A stretch of 64,000 bases of DNA from Pseudogymnoascus destructans (GCF_001641265.1 NW_020167520.1:1860001-1924000); one strand, 5' to 3'. Counted from the stretch's first letter, positions 9,953 through 21,009 are shown. The notes: generated from the letters alone by a model not told the origin. Translations and numbers: made by a program.

Positions 9953-11785
9953 ATGGAAGGGACTTCTCTATCAGATGCCTGTGAATGGCTTGCAGCAAAT
10001 CCCTCTGAATCTGTAGCTGTTGCAAGTCGGATTTTTAAGATCCCAAGGTCGACTATACAGTCAAAAATCAGCCGCACAAGAACCACTAGAACCACCAGAA
10101 CTACCCAAAATGGGGGTCAGAATAGGGTGCTTTCTACAGCTCAAACAGAAGCCCTAAAGGCCTGGATTCTAGAGCAGTATCACCTAGGATTAGGGGCTAA
10201 TAGGCATATGGTTTACAGGGCAGTATGCCACCTACGGAGCCCACTGCCTCCACCGTCACAGAGCTGGCTCACTAAATATATATGGAATGAGCTTATAGAG
10301 TTTCACTTTGTTACTACAAAGCCTATTGCACAACAGCGTACGAAAGCTCAACAGGAGCCTACTGTTATTAAGTGGTTTCAAGAGTACACAGCATTAGTAC
10401 TACAGCGTGGTATAAAACCAGAGTCAATCTGGAATATGGACGAAACTGGTTTTAGGATTGGAATTCCAGAAGCTGAGAGAGTTATGGTCCCCCGAGCTGT
10501 AAAGCAGCTCTACACTCCAAGCCCTGAGAATCGTATATCTATTACGATTATAGAGGCAGTATCTGCAGTTGGACAGAAGATTGCACCTGTACTTGTTGTA
10601 CCGGGTAAAATTCATATGGAGGCGTGGTACCCTCAAAACCTTGATGGGAATGAGCTGATACTACTCTCGGAGACTGGCTATTCTAATAGCCAGCTTGCTA
10701 TATGGTGGCTACAGCACTTCGTAGAGCTTACAGCTCCACACGACCCAGGAAATCCTAAAGTTCTACTACTCGATTCTCATGTGAGCCATACGAGCCCTGA
10801 TTTTATCATTATGGCTACTAAATATCACATCATCGTATGGGCGTTTCCCAGCCACCTTACACATGTTTTACAGCCATTAGACGTGGGAATATTCCAGCCT
10901 TATACGCACTGGCATAGGCAATCCGTGCTCCGTGCCATACGAGAGGTGGATATTACCTACAACCTACCCCTATTTATGAGGGATCTCCCACATATGCGGG
11001 AGCAGACTTTTAAGGAGGCCACCATACAATCAGTGTTCCGAAAAGCTGGAATCTGGCCCATAAGCTGTAATACAGCCCTTGAGAAGCTGCGTACGTACTC
11101 GCAGCCTACGCCTACGCCTATAGAGCCTACAACACCTACCCTACCACGCCCTATTACCCCTATACCCACTACGTTCCAGGGCGTAGAACAGGGCCTACAA
11201 TGCTGGAAAGACCGGCTTCCGGAGGCCTTCAGTAGCCCCTCGCGGCAGAGCTACAGTAACTGGGTTACTGGGGCCTCCCAGGTTCTAGCTGCCGGCCAGC
11301 TCCAGGAGCTCGACCTACGGGCTATTCGCCAGCAGGTTAAGAGCTCGAAGACGAAGCGGGCTCGGGGCCGACTCCAGTGTGGAGGTGAGCTCCGGGCTTC
11401 TGAAGCCCACGAGCTTCAGAAGCAGAAAGCCGAGCTTCAGGCCCAGAAGCTCGCTGCGGCCGAAGCCCGGAAGCTAAGCCAGGCCGCAAACCGAGCCCAG
11501 AAGCTCGCTACGGCCGAAGCCCGGAAGCTGAGCCAGGCTGCAAAGCGAGCCCAGAAGCAGCTCCGCCGGGCAGGAATTGAAGCCCGGAAACAGGAGCGCC
11601 TCCGGAAGAAAAGCGTGGCTCAGCTCACCCAATCGGGCTTCCCAATTCCTCCGGAGTTGCAGGACCCAATTACTGACCCAGAAGCTGATTCTGGGAGCGA
11701 ATATGAGAGTGCGAGTGAGGGTGGGCGTGGGAGTGGGCGTTGGAGTGGGAGTGAGAGTGGGAATGAAGAAGTGATAATTTCGTAG
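9953..11785 (+). CDS. DDE_1 superfamily transposase, pogo/Fot type, intact
   Basis: A 610-residue uninterrupted frame starting at the ATG at 9953. Residues 1-60 form a helix-turn-helix (EGTSLSDACEWLAANP... RIFKIPRSTIQSKI). This is followed by a CENP-B-type DNA-binding region and then the catalytic core. The core has the first Asp in WNMDETGFRIG (about residue 163), the second in LLLDSHVSHTSPDF (about 273) and the third in PSHLTHVLQPLDVGIF (about 308). The C-terminal third is an Ala/Lys/Gln/Glu-rich coiled coil of two near-repeats (AEARKLSQAANRAQKL...), then an acidic tail. It would cut and paste the element at TA targets. Length and catalytic residues match functional family members. Confidence 0.93.
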   Translation: MEGTSLSDACEWLAANPSESVAVASRIFKIPRSTIQSKISRTRTTRTTRTTQNGGQNRVLSTAQTEALKAWILEQYHLGLGANRHMVYRAVCHLRSPLPPPSQSWLTKYIWNELIEFHFVTTKPIAQQRTKAQQEPTVIKWFQEYTALVLQRGIKPESIWNMDETGFRIGIPEAERVMVPRAVKQLYTPSPENRISITIIEAVSAVGQKIAPVLVVPGKIHMEAWYPQNLDGNELILLSETGYSNSQLAIWWLQHFVELTAPHDPGNPKVLLLDSHVSHTSPDFIIMATKYHIIVWAFPSHLTHVLQPLDVGIFQPYTHWHRQSVLRAIREVDITYNLPLFMRDLPHMREQTFKEATIQSVFRKAGIWPISCNTALEKLRTYSQPTPTPIEPTTPTLPRPITPIPTTFQGVEQGLQCWKDRLPEAFSSPSRQSYSNWVTGASQVLAAGQLQELDLRAIRQQVKSSKTKRARGRLQCGGELRASEAHELQKQKAELQAQKLAAAEARKLSQAANRAQKLATAEARKLSQAAKRAQKQLRRAGIEARKQERLRKKSVAQLTQSGFPIPPELQDPITDPEADSGSEYESASEGGRGSGRWSGSESGNEEVIIS

Positions 11786-11847
11786 AATTGAATTTTTAAG
11801 TACCTTTACATACAAATTACTATGTCTAGGTACTTGCGGTCGCAATT

Positions 11848-11910
11848 TTGAGGTGGCGCAAACCGCTTCCTCTCGCTTCGAGGTGGCGCAAACCGCTTCC
11901 CCCCCCCGAT
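11848..11910 (-). repeat. Right terminal inverted repeat of the pogo element
   Basis: Reverse complement of the left repeat, with the same duplicated GCGCCACCTC-containing motif. It ends in CCCCCCCCCGAT and is followed by the TA target duplicate. Beyond it the DNA reads in frame into the RNase T2 gene. Confidence 0.9.
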
Positions 11911-11912
11911 TA

Positions 11913-13606
11913 TACCTCCGTATGTATGCGGGGATGAAACATCTACTAGCTTCCCCGCAAATCTTCCCTCAACGAGCATCCCTGCGTTATCTTCCAGCGG
12001 CGTCGCCAGCGGTGTCGACAGCACCACCCCGCCTGGCTCGCTCCTGACAACGATCGGCGATGTGACCAGCACATCTACAAGTATAGATCTGTCGACTGAA
12101 TCGGTTTCGTCAACTGTTGTCAACACTCCCAGCAGCAGTGTTATCACTACTGCCAGCATCATCTCCTCCACGTCTCAAGCACCAACAAGCTCCGCGACCA
12201 CCCTCCCTCCCACTCCAATGAGTTGCGCCAACGCGCAGCTGAGCTGCCACAACACGACCGCCGTGGCCGACCTCTGCTGCTTCAATGCTCCCGGAGGACA
12301 GCTGCTCCTGACCCAGTTCTGGGACACAGCCCCCAGCACCGGTAACTATTAGCCTTGTCTCCTGCCCTCATAACGCCCGCTGACACCTCTAGGTCCTGTT
12401 GATGCGTGGACCATCCACGGCATGTGGCCAGATCGTTGCGACGGCACCTACGATGCCAACTGTGATGCATCGCGCGCATACACCAACATCACTGCTATCC
12501 TCAACTCGTTCGGCAAGACGGACCTGCTTACGTATATGGACACCAGCTGGAAGGATTACCAGGGCAATGACGAGTCGCTCTGGGGGCACGAGTGGGGTAA
12601 GCACGGAACTTGTATCAGCACCCTCGAGAAGACGTGCTATGACAACTACAAGCCCCAAACCGAGGTTGTGGATTACTTTGAGAAGGCCGTCGAGCTTAAC
12701 AAGGGATTGAACAGCTACAAGGTATGCAGAAACCCGAGGTGTAATGTGCTTGTTCTAAATACTGTTACAGATTCTCGCCGACGCTGGCATTACCCCATCT
12801 GCCACTGCCACGTACACGCTTGCCCAGATCCAGGCCGCACTCAAGGCTGCCCATGGATTCATCCCAACATTGGGATGCAAGAGCGGCGCTTTGGAGGAGA
12901 TCTGGTACCACTACAACGTTCTCGGTAGTGTTCAAACTGGCAAATTCGTCCCAACAGAGCCAGGTACTGCCCCATCTTCCCACAAACCCCCGATCCTTTT
13001 CCATTCGCGGACACTAACAAGACTCCAGATGGAACCAAGTCCACCTGCCCTGCTACCGGCGTCAAGTACCTCGTCAAGTACGCCACAGGCGGAACCCCTT
13101 CCGGCACAGCTACCGCACCAGCCCCAACCGGGACTGCTGGTCCTTTCTCTGGCAAGGGTTTCCTCCAGGCCTACACCAGCGGAGCTAACAAGGGCTGCCT
13201 GATCGGTGCTGGTACTTGGTATACTACTGGCACATGTGCCGGATACACCGCAACTGCATCCGGTGCCGGATTTACGCTCAAGTCCAGCAAGGGAGGCTGC
13301 GGTATTGTTAACAGCGTCTTTACATGCGCGGCTGGCGTTACCCCGTCGACTTTCACTGTATGTTATCACCCTGATTGCCTTCTTAATCTGTAGTGATACG
13401 CTGTACTGACATGTCCATAGGAATCTGCCGGTCTTCTGACCTACAAGGGATCCTCTGACTTCTATACCACCGCCGTCCCATCTGCGTCCGTGCAAGGGAC
13501 GGTTACCACCATAACGCAGGCCGTTCTTGTGACGTTCAAGTGGCAGAGCAATTACACTTTACGCCAAAAGGCTGGGGTGGGGGGACAGTGGGTAGCTAGT
13601 AATTGA
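11913..13606 (+). CDS. Ribonuclease T2 (Rny1-like), 5' end truncated by transposons
   Basis: Exons are (open to the transposon)-12341, 12393-12721, 12771-12963, 13029-13357 and 13421-13606. Both catalytic segments of RNase T2 are intact: WTIHGMWPDRCDG (CAS I) and HEWGKHGTC (CAS II), each with its active His. A Ser/Thr-rich linker precedes them. The fungal Rny1-type C-terminal domain (KGFLQAYTSGANKGC, FTLKSSKGGCGIV) follows. The enzyme cleaves RNA to 3'-nucleotides in the vacuole or outside the cell. The Ser/Thr-rich frame stays open up to 11913, where the pogo element begins, so the native start and signal peptide are gone. The first in-frame ATG is 12218, after the Ser/Thr region, and GTG 12062 is the only earlier candidate. 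It is probably a disabled gene or one making a non-secreted enzyme. Confidence 0.9.
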
Positions 13607-14576
13607 CCCTATATTCTACGAGCTATCCTATTGTTCTCATTGACCGCGTTACCTGGTCCTTTCACTGCCTATGAAACGAGACAAAGGTGGCTTACCGTAA
13701 AATTTACGAAGGGAAAGTTCTGTAGTTATTAAAATGCCTGTGAAGTTTGTAAATTACAGCCTTGTTTTCTGAAGAGGCTGTGCACATGCATCCCAGGCAC
13801 ACGCCTAACCGTTTTTAGTAGAATCTCATGGTAAGTTAACTACCATCCCCAGCCTTGTGGACTCCATGGTACCTATTCGACGAGGCTATGCTATAGATTG
13901 AGTTGGATGAATCTCCTAAGTTGCGTAAACTTATGGATTATATTGGTTTCGAAGATTCCTAGTTGAGCATGAAGCTCAGATGAAGAGGGAATTAGGGGTT
14001 GACACGTGGATTATGTTAATCGATATCGACATCGACATCAACAATAAACAGAAGATACTAAGCCGCATAGAGGCTGACAGAAAATATGATCGAGATGTTT
14101 GCGCTGCCGACCTATGTAGCTTCGAGGGTTGCCTTCTCTCTTCCCTAGAGACGCTCATGATCCGATCGAACGAGCGGGAAGGATAATGCCCGCCATATCT
14201 CCGGCCTCACTCCTAAATACCCTCTCGAGTAGCAATGCCTTACAAGTCGTTTGTGCCTGGCCGGTTTCCGGCCAGTATGGGATTGCGTCGAGGATGTTGT
14301 AGGTTCTCTCTGCTTTAATATCGTGTTTCCTCGTCACGTGGTTGCGATGTAGATGGAGTTGTATTAGGCCTAGTGGCGCTACCAGAGAACCAGGTGGGAC
14401 ACAATTAGTCTAACCATATTAGAGTTAGTGCAGTGTTTTAGTACGTAGTATCGCGGGGTGGCCCAAGCTCTGGGACTTTTATTTGGCAACGACGACGTCC
14501 ATTGACCCAGCATGGAGAGGAGAGTATAGGATTGGATCGATCATTGAGGAGCAGCCGCCCCCCGGGCTATTCAAAC
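13607..14576. other. Intergenic, no supported gene
   Basis: Contains the RNase T2 3' flank and the promoter side of the holo-ACP synthase gene. Short frames are present but none shows recognisable content. No repeat or RNA gene was seen. Confidence 0.5.
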
Positions 14577-15511
14577 ATGTCGTCCCGATCACTTTCTTCC
14601 GTCCTACGAAGCAGACCCTCCATCTTCAAGCCCCGACAACCCCAACCCCAGCCCTTGCAGCGACTCTCGTGCCCCAGTCTGGGCCAAACCAGGTCCTACG
14701 CGCCCAACCACGACGACCCCTCCTCCACCACCACCCCGTCACAAAACGACCTCCTCAACACCAAACTGCTTACCCTCCTCAACGCCATACCCCCCTCCCA
14801 AAAAATCCGCTACATCAAAGACAACTCCACCTCCCCCTCTACCCACCCCACCCCCCCCCCGGCCCTCCTCGCCGCCCTCCTCAACTTCCCCTCCCCCCTC
14901 CCCTACACAATCGGCACAGACATATGCCACATCCCGCGCATCCGCCTCCTCCTCGAGCGCCAACTCGCCGAATCGGGGTACGTCGAGCCGGACATGCCGC
15001 GGTTTTGGACCCGCGTCCTCACGCCGCTGGAGGCGAGGTATAGTGGGTGGAAGGCGGGGGGGGGGGTGGAAGGGAGCGCGAGGTTTCTTGCTGGGAGGTG
15101 GGCGGCGAAGGAGGCGGTTGTTAAGGCGGTTGGGGCGGCGTATCCGGGAGGGGCAGGAAAGGTGTTTATGCATGATATTGTTATTTTGAATGCGAAGACT
15201 CAGTCGGCTCTCTTGGAGGCGAGGAAGGCGGCGGTGCGGATAGAGGCTAGGGACGCGAGGACGCAGGAAGAGCAGATGTCCGGGGGGGGGGGGAGGGTGA
15301 GGTGGTGTGGAGGGCGCCGAGGGCGTTTGTGAGGGTGCCTGTGCAGGAGGGGGGGTGGGTGGAGGTTAGTGTGAGTATTTCCCATGATGGGGAGTATGCA
15401 ACTGCGACGGCGCTGGTGTCGGTGGATCCGAAGATTGCGGGGGTTAAGAGGGAGAAGAGTTTGGTGAGGGGGGTGGTGGCTAAGACGTATACTGATGCGC
15501 GGTATTTGTGA
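14577..15511 (+). CDS. Holo-[acyl-carrier-protein] synthase (4'-phosphopantetheinyl transferase), mitochondrial type, frameshifted at a G-run
   Basis: The first block contains the AcpS signatures YTIGTDICHIPRI (Mg2+/CoA-binding Asp) and RFLAGRWAAKEAVVKA (catalytic Glu/Lys). The last block (15302-15511, another frame) contains VEVSVSISHDGEYATATALV, the third conserved motif. The frames are joined at a 12-G run (15282-15293). One base more or less restores a continuous protein of about 310 residues, so this is either a sequencing/assembly error or a true mutation. The enzyme moves phosphopantetheine from CoA to a Ser of apo-ACP. The Arg/Ser-rich N-terminus (MSSRSLSSVLRSRPS) looks like a mitochondrial presequence, matching yeast Ppt2. 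An in-frame ATG also exists at 14502, but 14577 is preferred because it places the presequence first. Confidence 0.85.
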
Positions 15512-16737
15512 TGACATGGTATTGGGAGGACAAGGAGGTGGATATATGGCGGGGGAGTTGTTTATGATTTTGGGTAGAGGGGGTGGGGGGTTGGCATGGC
15601 TTGGGGGGGGTTGGGTTGGGTCTGGAGTTGGTGGATATACCATTTTGCGGGAATTTATTGGAGTATGTGTATATTATCTCTTACCTCAACTCTTACACTC
15701 TTATATCGGATGTGGCGTTTGATGTTGATGTTTTGTTGGGTCGTCTCTTGAAGCATGGGCTGAGTCTTTCACTTGGGTTCTTTACGTTTTTAAAACCCGA
15801 CGGCAGTGTTGTCAGAAATGTTGGTGCCATTCAAACCAAGTTGAGTTATAGAATCTGAATAGATATTTCCGAGACTGAGAGTTGATGCAAGTGTCATTTC
15901 GATTCGAAGTAAAACCTCGATATACAGAACCTCCTGATAAACCGTTTGGCGCATATTTCTGTCGACGTCCAAGTGAAGTCGAGCAGCCACGGGAAAGTGG
16001 CACAAATTACTATTATAAGTAGATGAGATGGCACAGGTTTAAAACGGGTTATCTCAGAGTGATTGGAATACTCGCCATCATCATTTTCTCTCTTTTTAGG
16101 AAGTTCTCATATTCTTCGGATCCTGCCAGCTGCTTGATTTGACTTTTTTTGCCCATTGCTGCGCTTATTGAATTGGAGAACAATACAAAGTTTGGCTTCC
16201 TCAGGCTTCTTTCCCCATAGTACTATTGAGAAGTTGTGAGAAACTTGGGATGCGAAGATTCTTCCTTCATCCCCCACACAACAACCTTTCTTCTTACCAC
16301 CAACAACCTTTCTTGCTCAATCACCTTCTTCACAACTACAATAGCTCTTCTTCTTTGGGAGATCTTCAACTTCTTTCTTCAAACAACTACATCACGACAA
16401 CCTCCTTCCTCAAGCACCTCCTTTGAAACAACAAATTTCTTCTTCAAAGCTCCACCACAATACTTCAGCTTCCTTATCCATCGAAGCTTACTTGTCCTTG
16501 ATTCCTCGCAACACAACAACAGAATCAACTTGAAGTAAGCACCATCCATCACCCTTTACCCCAGATCGAAACCCTCACAAGCACAATATCATTCTTTGAA
16601 CCAGATCGACCCCCTCCAAACACGATCCATCTCCCTTTGCCCCAGATGGATCCCCTAAAATTGATTTGATCCATCACCCTCAACTAACTCCACTTCTTTA
16701 TTTGATAGACCCAATACAGACATCAACACCCAACAAG
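15512..16737. other. Intergenic region with a CT-rich leader
   Basis: No gene supported. From about 16,230 to 16,737 the plus strand is strongly CT-rich with CTTCTTC and CAACAA stretches, typical of the 5' leader of well-expressed filamentous fungal genes. It belongs to the gene starting at 16738. Confidence 0.5.
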
Positions 16738-18537
16738 ATGTCTCAAGGTTTCACTGCTGTGAACGTCCCTCATGAGGACGAGGCCCATATGGGGTCTCTA
16801 GCAATCGCTTCATACAAAGAGGATATGGAGGACATGGAGGACAACGCCGGCGATTCCGATGCTACTGAGGCAAGTTCATTAATTGTCTTGTCGTCTCGGA
16901 GTGAATCGAACTTCACGAACATCACATCTTTTCACGTTTGCTGTTCCTCCGATCTCGCAACATGATACCATGTCGTCGATCTATCACCACCAACTTCACA
17001 TTGCATTGCCCTTCTACAAACACCTCTTCCTTTCCCTGACCTAGATCGATCTTGATTGTCTTTGTTATTTGACGCACTAACACCATCCCAGACTGTGGAG
17101 CAAGCCTCCTCCATGACACCCGCACCCGCCCCGAACACCACCAAGAAGCGTTCACCCAAGAATGCCCAAACCAACGCAGATGGTACTCCTGCGCCAAAAA
17201 CTCCTCGCAAGAACGCAAAGCAGAAGGAACTCAACGAGGACAGCACTCTAGTCGTCAAAGCCACCTCAGCTCGCAAGAAGCCTGCACCCAAGTTGGATGA
17301 AGACCGAAATGTCATCCCCAAGCCCCATCGCAAGAAGGCTGAGCCAAAGCCGAAGACTGGTCCAAATATAGAGCCTCTCCCCAAGACTCCGCGCAAGTTT
17401 ACCAAGAAAGTCAAGAGCGGGGACAAGGTCGTCGACGACGATGCTGCTGATGTGGACATGGCTGGCGACATGGTCAGCAATATGGTGGGTGACATGGCCA
17501 GCGCCAAGATGCGTGGCTTCGGGGATGAGGATTCCTCTGCCCTGAAATCTTACTACGCACCCACGCCCAATGGAGGCAGCAGTCCTGTTATCGTTGCTGA
17601 GGCGCCAATGACTCCCAAGGTGAAGAAGGCAGCCCTTGCTGCAACCGGTACCCCTGGTGGCAAGAAGAAGCGCGCTGCTGAGGAAGATGGCGAGATGGAT
17701 CCTTTCACCACGCCAACAAAGAAGATCAAGGCCACGGCTAGCACCCCAAAGAGCGGCAATGGAAAAGGCACAGCTATCGCAACTTCCAAGGACCAGCTCA
17801 CCGATGAGGATAAGATGATGATCCAGTGGAGAAAGGATGGCAAGGGCTGGCCTGAGATCCGCAAGAAGTGGGGTGAGATGACCGGCAAGCCACCCGGAAA
17901 TAGCACTCTCCCCAACCGCTACAAGCGCCTGCTGACCAACATCATTGACTGGAAGGATGGTGATGTGAGTTACTCTCTTTTGCTTTACCCTTTTCAATTT
18001 ATCTTCTTTGCCATGCGCTCCATGGTATCTGACTCAACTGAACAACCTTTGACTGACTCACCTCATCAGCTTGAGCGTATGCTCGTTGCCGAGCAGAAAG
18101 TGACCAAAGCTTTCGCAACTGAGCTGTATGGGCGCATGGCCACTGTGATGGTCCAGCTTGGTGGAGATACTTACACCGCTGCGGCCGTTGAGAAGGCCTT
18201 CTTGAAAGAGAAGCGTGAAGGCTTTCCCCACGCGGCAACCATCGACGAGGTCATGAAAGGCCCTGCGGCTCCGGCTGGCGATGATGATGATGAGGATATT
18301 GACCAGGCTGTCAACGGCGCCGCAATCTCGGTCACTGAAGATGAGGGCATGAAGGCCATTGACCAAGTCATCGGTGGTGGCGCTGTCGTGAAGCGTGACG
18401 ATGAGCCCATGGAGGATGCTGAGACTCCAGATGTGGAAAACTCGGACGGTGGAGTTCCGATTTCGCCTGGGCACCGTCTCAAGCCCGAGGGTACCAAAGG
18501 CGAAGATGATGGTAAAATGGACTCCGACATGGTTTAA
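16738..18537 (+). CDS. SANT/Myb-like chromatin-associated protein
   Basis: Exons are 16738-16869, 17092-17964 and 18070-18537, giving about 490 residues. The first intron has a GC-AG donor (GAG|GCAAGT), with both ends in phase. The second is 105 bp, divisible by three and stop-free, so retention would add 35 residues. The N-terminal half is Lys/Pro/Ala-rich with repeated PRK and TPRK basic motifs, like histone-tail or AT-hook-type linkers. Residues from about 240 (DEDKMMIQWRKDGKGWPEIRKKWGEMTGK... TLPNRYKRLL) fit the SANT/Myb-like DNA-binding helix set seen in many fungal proteins. An acidic C-terminus follows. The likely location is the nucleus, binding DNA. No precise orthologue is recognised. 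Confidence 0.75.
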
Positions 18538-19918
18538 ATCTCATTCTTCGATGTGTGTCGACTCGCCGTTTGGCATTTTTGAAGCCTCACCTCGCCTTCT
18601 CCGATCTGAGTCCGGAGCACACCTTTCACGTTCTGCCAGTGCCTTTTTATCGTCATCGACTCCCCTGAGCTGGTTGTGTCTAGGCACATTCCCAGTCACT
18701 GAAGTCTTTCTACCATACGGAGCATCGCTGTGCGAACGTCACTTACTTTACGAATACGAAAACATGGTTATATATCTCTCACGCGCTCTGCCGGATCCGA
18801 GACACGGTATATACGAAACTCTCATCACCAAGAACAATTGTCCCTCATGGGGTCTGGCATCTGCGTGCGTGCTTGTTTTTCAAAATTGGTTTTCTGAGAT
18901 TTTACATCCCATGGTGGATATATGGGGGTGGCATACCTGGATAGGATGGAACGGGAGGTTTCTGGGGGACGAATATTCAGTTGCAAGAATGTTGTTTTTT
19001 CTCTGGCTTTGCTCATAATTGCTCCCTTGCTCACACGAAAGTATACAAATAGATTTCAAAATTTGGCCTTCATTTATCCTGTGGTGACTGAGTGAATGAT
19101 TGTGCAATGTTTGGGAGGGAGTGGAATCTCCTCCTATTACTCTCGTATCCCAGACACTCACCTAACGAATGGGTTTGAAGAGACGAATCTCGTATTGTAT
19201 ATCTAAAAAACATTCATCTGCGTACCAAGTAGCATGGATGCTGTCTAAATAACCTGGCTAGAAATGATTTATAATTTCGTTATTTTGACTTCTAGCGACT
19301 AAAAATAAAAACACCAAGTTAACTTATTTTTTATTTTCCGGATTCCAAACTTTCTACCAAAACTAACATAAATCCACGACATACGAACTTGCACTCCATG
19401 CACAGAAAAGAACAAACTTATCTGTTGTTTTTCATTGTATCATATCATATTATATTCATATTTCATTCTTCTGGATTTCGAAGGCTTTCGGCCCAAAGTC
19501 AGAATAAATCCACCACATATGCTGCACTCGAGAGTGTCAATGGCAGAACAGACTTGACTATTTTCTAAAAAGTTTCAAAGCGAACAGAATTTTCTCTCCT
19601 ACCTTCCTTCTTCCATTCACTGTCACTGTTGTCTTTTGTGTTCCATTCTCCGTAGCTCCTCTTTTTAATCTGACGCGCCTTCTTCGACCTCTATCCTCTC
19701 GCAGCCACTCTTGTGAAACCACCTTCCTTCCAGTCGCCATCTTCATTTTACCCTCACTCTCTTTCTTCCACCCCATACTTTCTTTCTGCCCACTACCACT
19801 CTCTTCCTCCCACTTTCTATCTTTTCCCCTTGAAACACACTTTGACACTCTCTTCTTTCCACCTACCTTCACAACCTTGATCAACACCCTTTGGCCGTTT
19901 GCTTTCAGCCACCACAAC
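18538..19918. other. 3' flank and long CT-rich promoter/leader
   Basis: The left half is the 3' untranslated side of the SANT-like gene. 19,180-19,550 is AT-rich. 19,560-19,918 is a CT-rich leader before the next ATG. Open frames in it have no recognisable content. Confidence 0.5.
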
Positions 19919-20479
19919 ATGAACTCACAAATGCCATACGGTCAACAGCAAGGAGCGTGGATGCCCCAGCCAAACCAGTCTGGCTATCCACCTCTCCGAC
20001 GCTCATTTCGCGTGGTCGACCTCTCATTACCACCCAGACGCCAGCCCACCCCCACCCTCCATAACGTCGACACCGAAAATTGTCACCGTACCCTCCACGA
20101 GCATCGCCAGGCCACCAAACAAAAATATCGCCGCATGGTAAGGGAACAGATGAAAGCTGAGGAAGCATTCTGGGTATATCAAGACCAGCAAGACCTAGAA
20201 CCCTTCCCATACGATGCGTTTGAGATGAAACAACCTTTACTGCCTGCACTAGATATGGCAATTGACGAGAGCGGCGGGGATGCGGCGATGGCATGGCAAC
20301 TTTTCGATAGGCGGAATAGCTGGGAAAAAGCGGCTGAGGAGGCTGCGAATGAGAAAAGAGAGGCTGAAGTCCGGAGGCGTGCGGACGAGATGATTAGAAA
20401 TGATAAAGAGATGAAGGAGGACGAAGCAATGAGGCAATTGTTGGAGGAGCTGCCTACGTTTAAGTGTCCTGATATGTAA
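19919..20479 (+). CDS. Hypothetical 186-residue Glu/Arg-rich protein
   Basis: A single-exon frame. The N-terminus is Gln/Pro-rich (MNSQMPYGQQQGAWMPQPNQ). The C-terminal half is highly charged and alpha-helical, probably coiled coil (WEKAAEEAANEKREAEVRRRADEM). It ends FKCPDM. The strong CT-rich leader argues for real expression. No family is recognised. A GT (20479) follows the stop region closely, so a spliced longer form is possible but not supported. Confidence 0.55.
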   Translation: MNSQMPYGQQQGAWMPQPNQSGYPPLRRSFRVVDLSLPPRRQPTPTLHNVDTENCHRTLHEHRQATKQKYRRMVREQMKAEEAFWVYQDQQDLEPFPYDAFEMKQPLLPALDMAIDESGGDAAMAWQLFDRRNSWEKAAEEAANEKREAEVRRRADEMIRNDKEMKEDEAMRQLLEELPTFKCPDM

Positions 20480-21009
20480 GTGGCATCGCCTTTTCTTTCT
20501 TTGGGCTGGTATTATCACGTTTATACGTTTGTTGGGCTGTTTGTTTGGGCGTTTGCAAGAGAAAGGAGATGCTGGTTCGCTTGTTGTTCACACGCGATTT
20601 CTTGTTTTGACCTTCGATCTCTCACTTTCAACCCAACTACTTTCATTCCATCCACTTCTCTCAATTCACCATATGATCTCTCCTTGGGGCCGTTCGTCCA
20701 TCGTATAGCCGTTTCATCGGCCTGCGTATATTTCCACTTCATTCCATCAACCAATTCCGTGATAACAGTGCAGATTTTCTCGGGTTTGTGTTTGAATCCA
20801 AGACACCACTTTCTGATGTTCACATTCCTCACTCTTACAACTTCCATAACGTTCTATCAAGTATCTAGGTCCTCACCTAGAACTGCGCAATACTTTCTTC
20901 TTCTCTCAATCTTCTTCAAATATTTCTGTCATACGCTTTTCTGACCCCCCATTTCCTTTCCAGAAACCATACCATCCCCTTCGCGTCAGTTATAGGAAGT
21001 ATCCAGGAA
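20480..21009. other. Intergenic, no supported gene
   Basis: CT- and AT-rich flank between two plus-strand genes. The 154-residue frame at 20480-20944 is Phe/Cys/Leu-rich with no domain and is probably chance. Confidence 0.45.

Larger units (their letters stand above)
9803..11910 (+). mobile_element. Complete 2,108-bp pogo/Fot-type transposon
   Basis: It is bounded by TA on both sides (9801-9802 and 11911-11912). The terminal inverted repeats are about 62-63 bp (9803-9864 and 11848-11910), near-identical except for one G-run length difference and one G/A change. A single uninterrupted transposase occupies most of the element. The near-perfect ends and intact frame suggest recent insertion and possible activity. 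Confidence 0.93.

Noticed and set aside
14155..14337. 60-residue minus-strand frame before the holo-ACP synthase gene
   Set aside because: Somewhat protein-like composition but no family, start context or splice partner was found.
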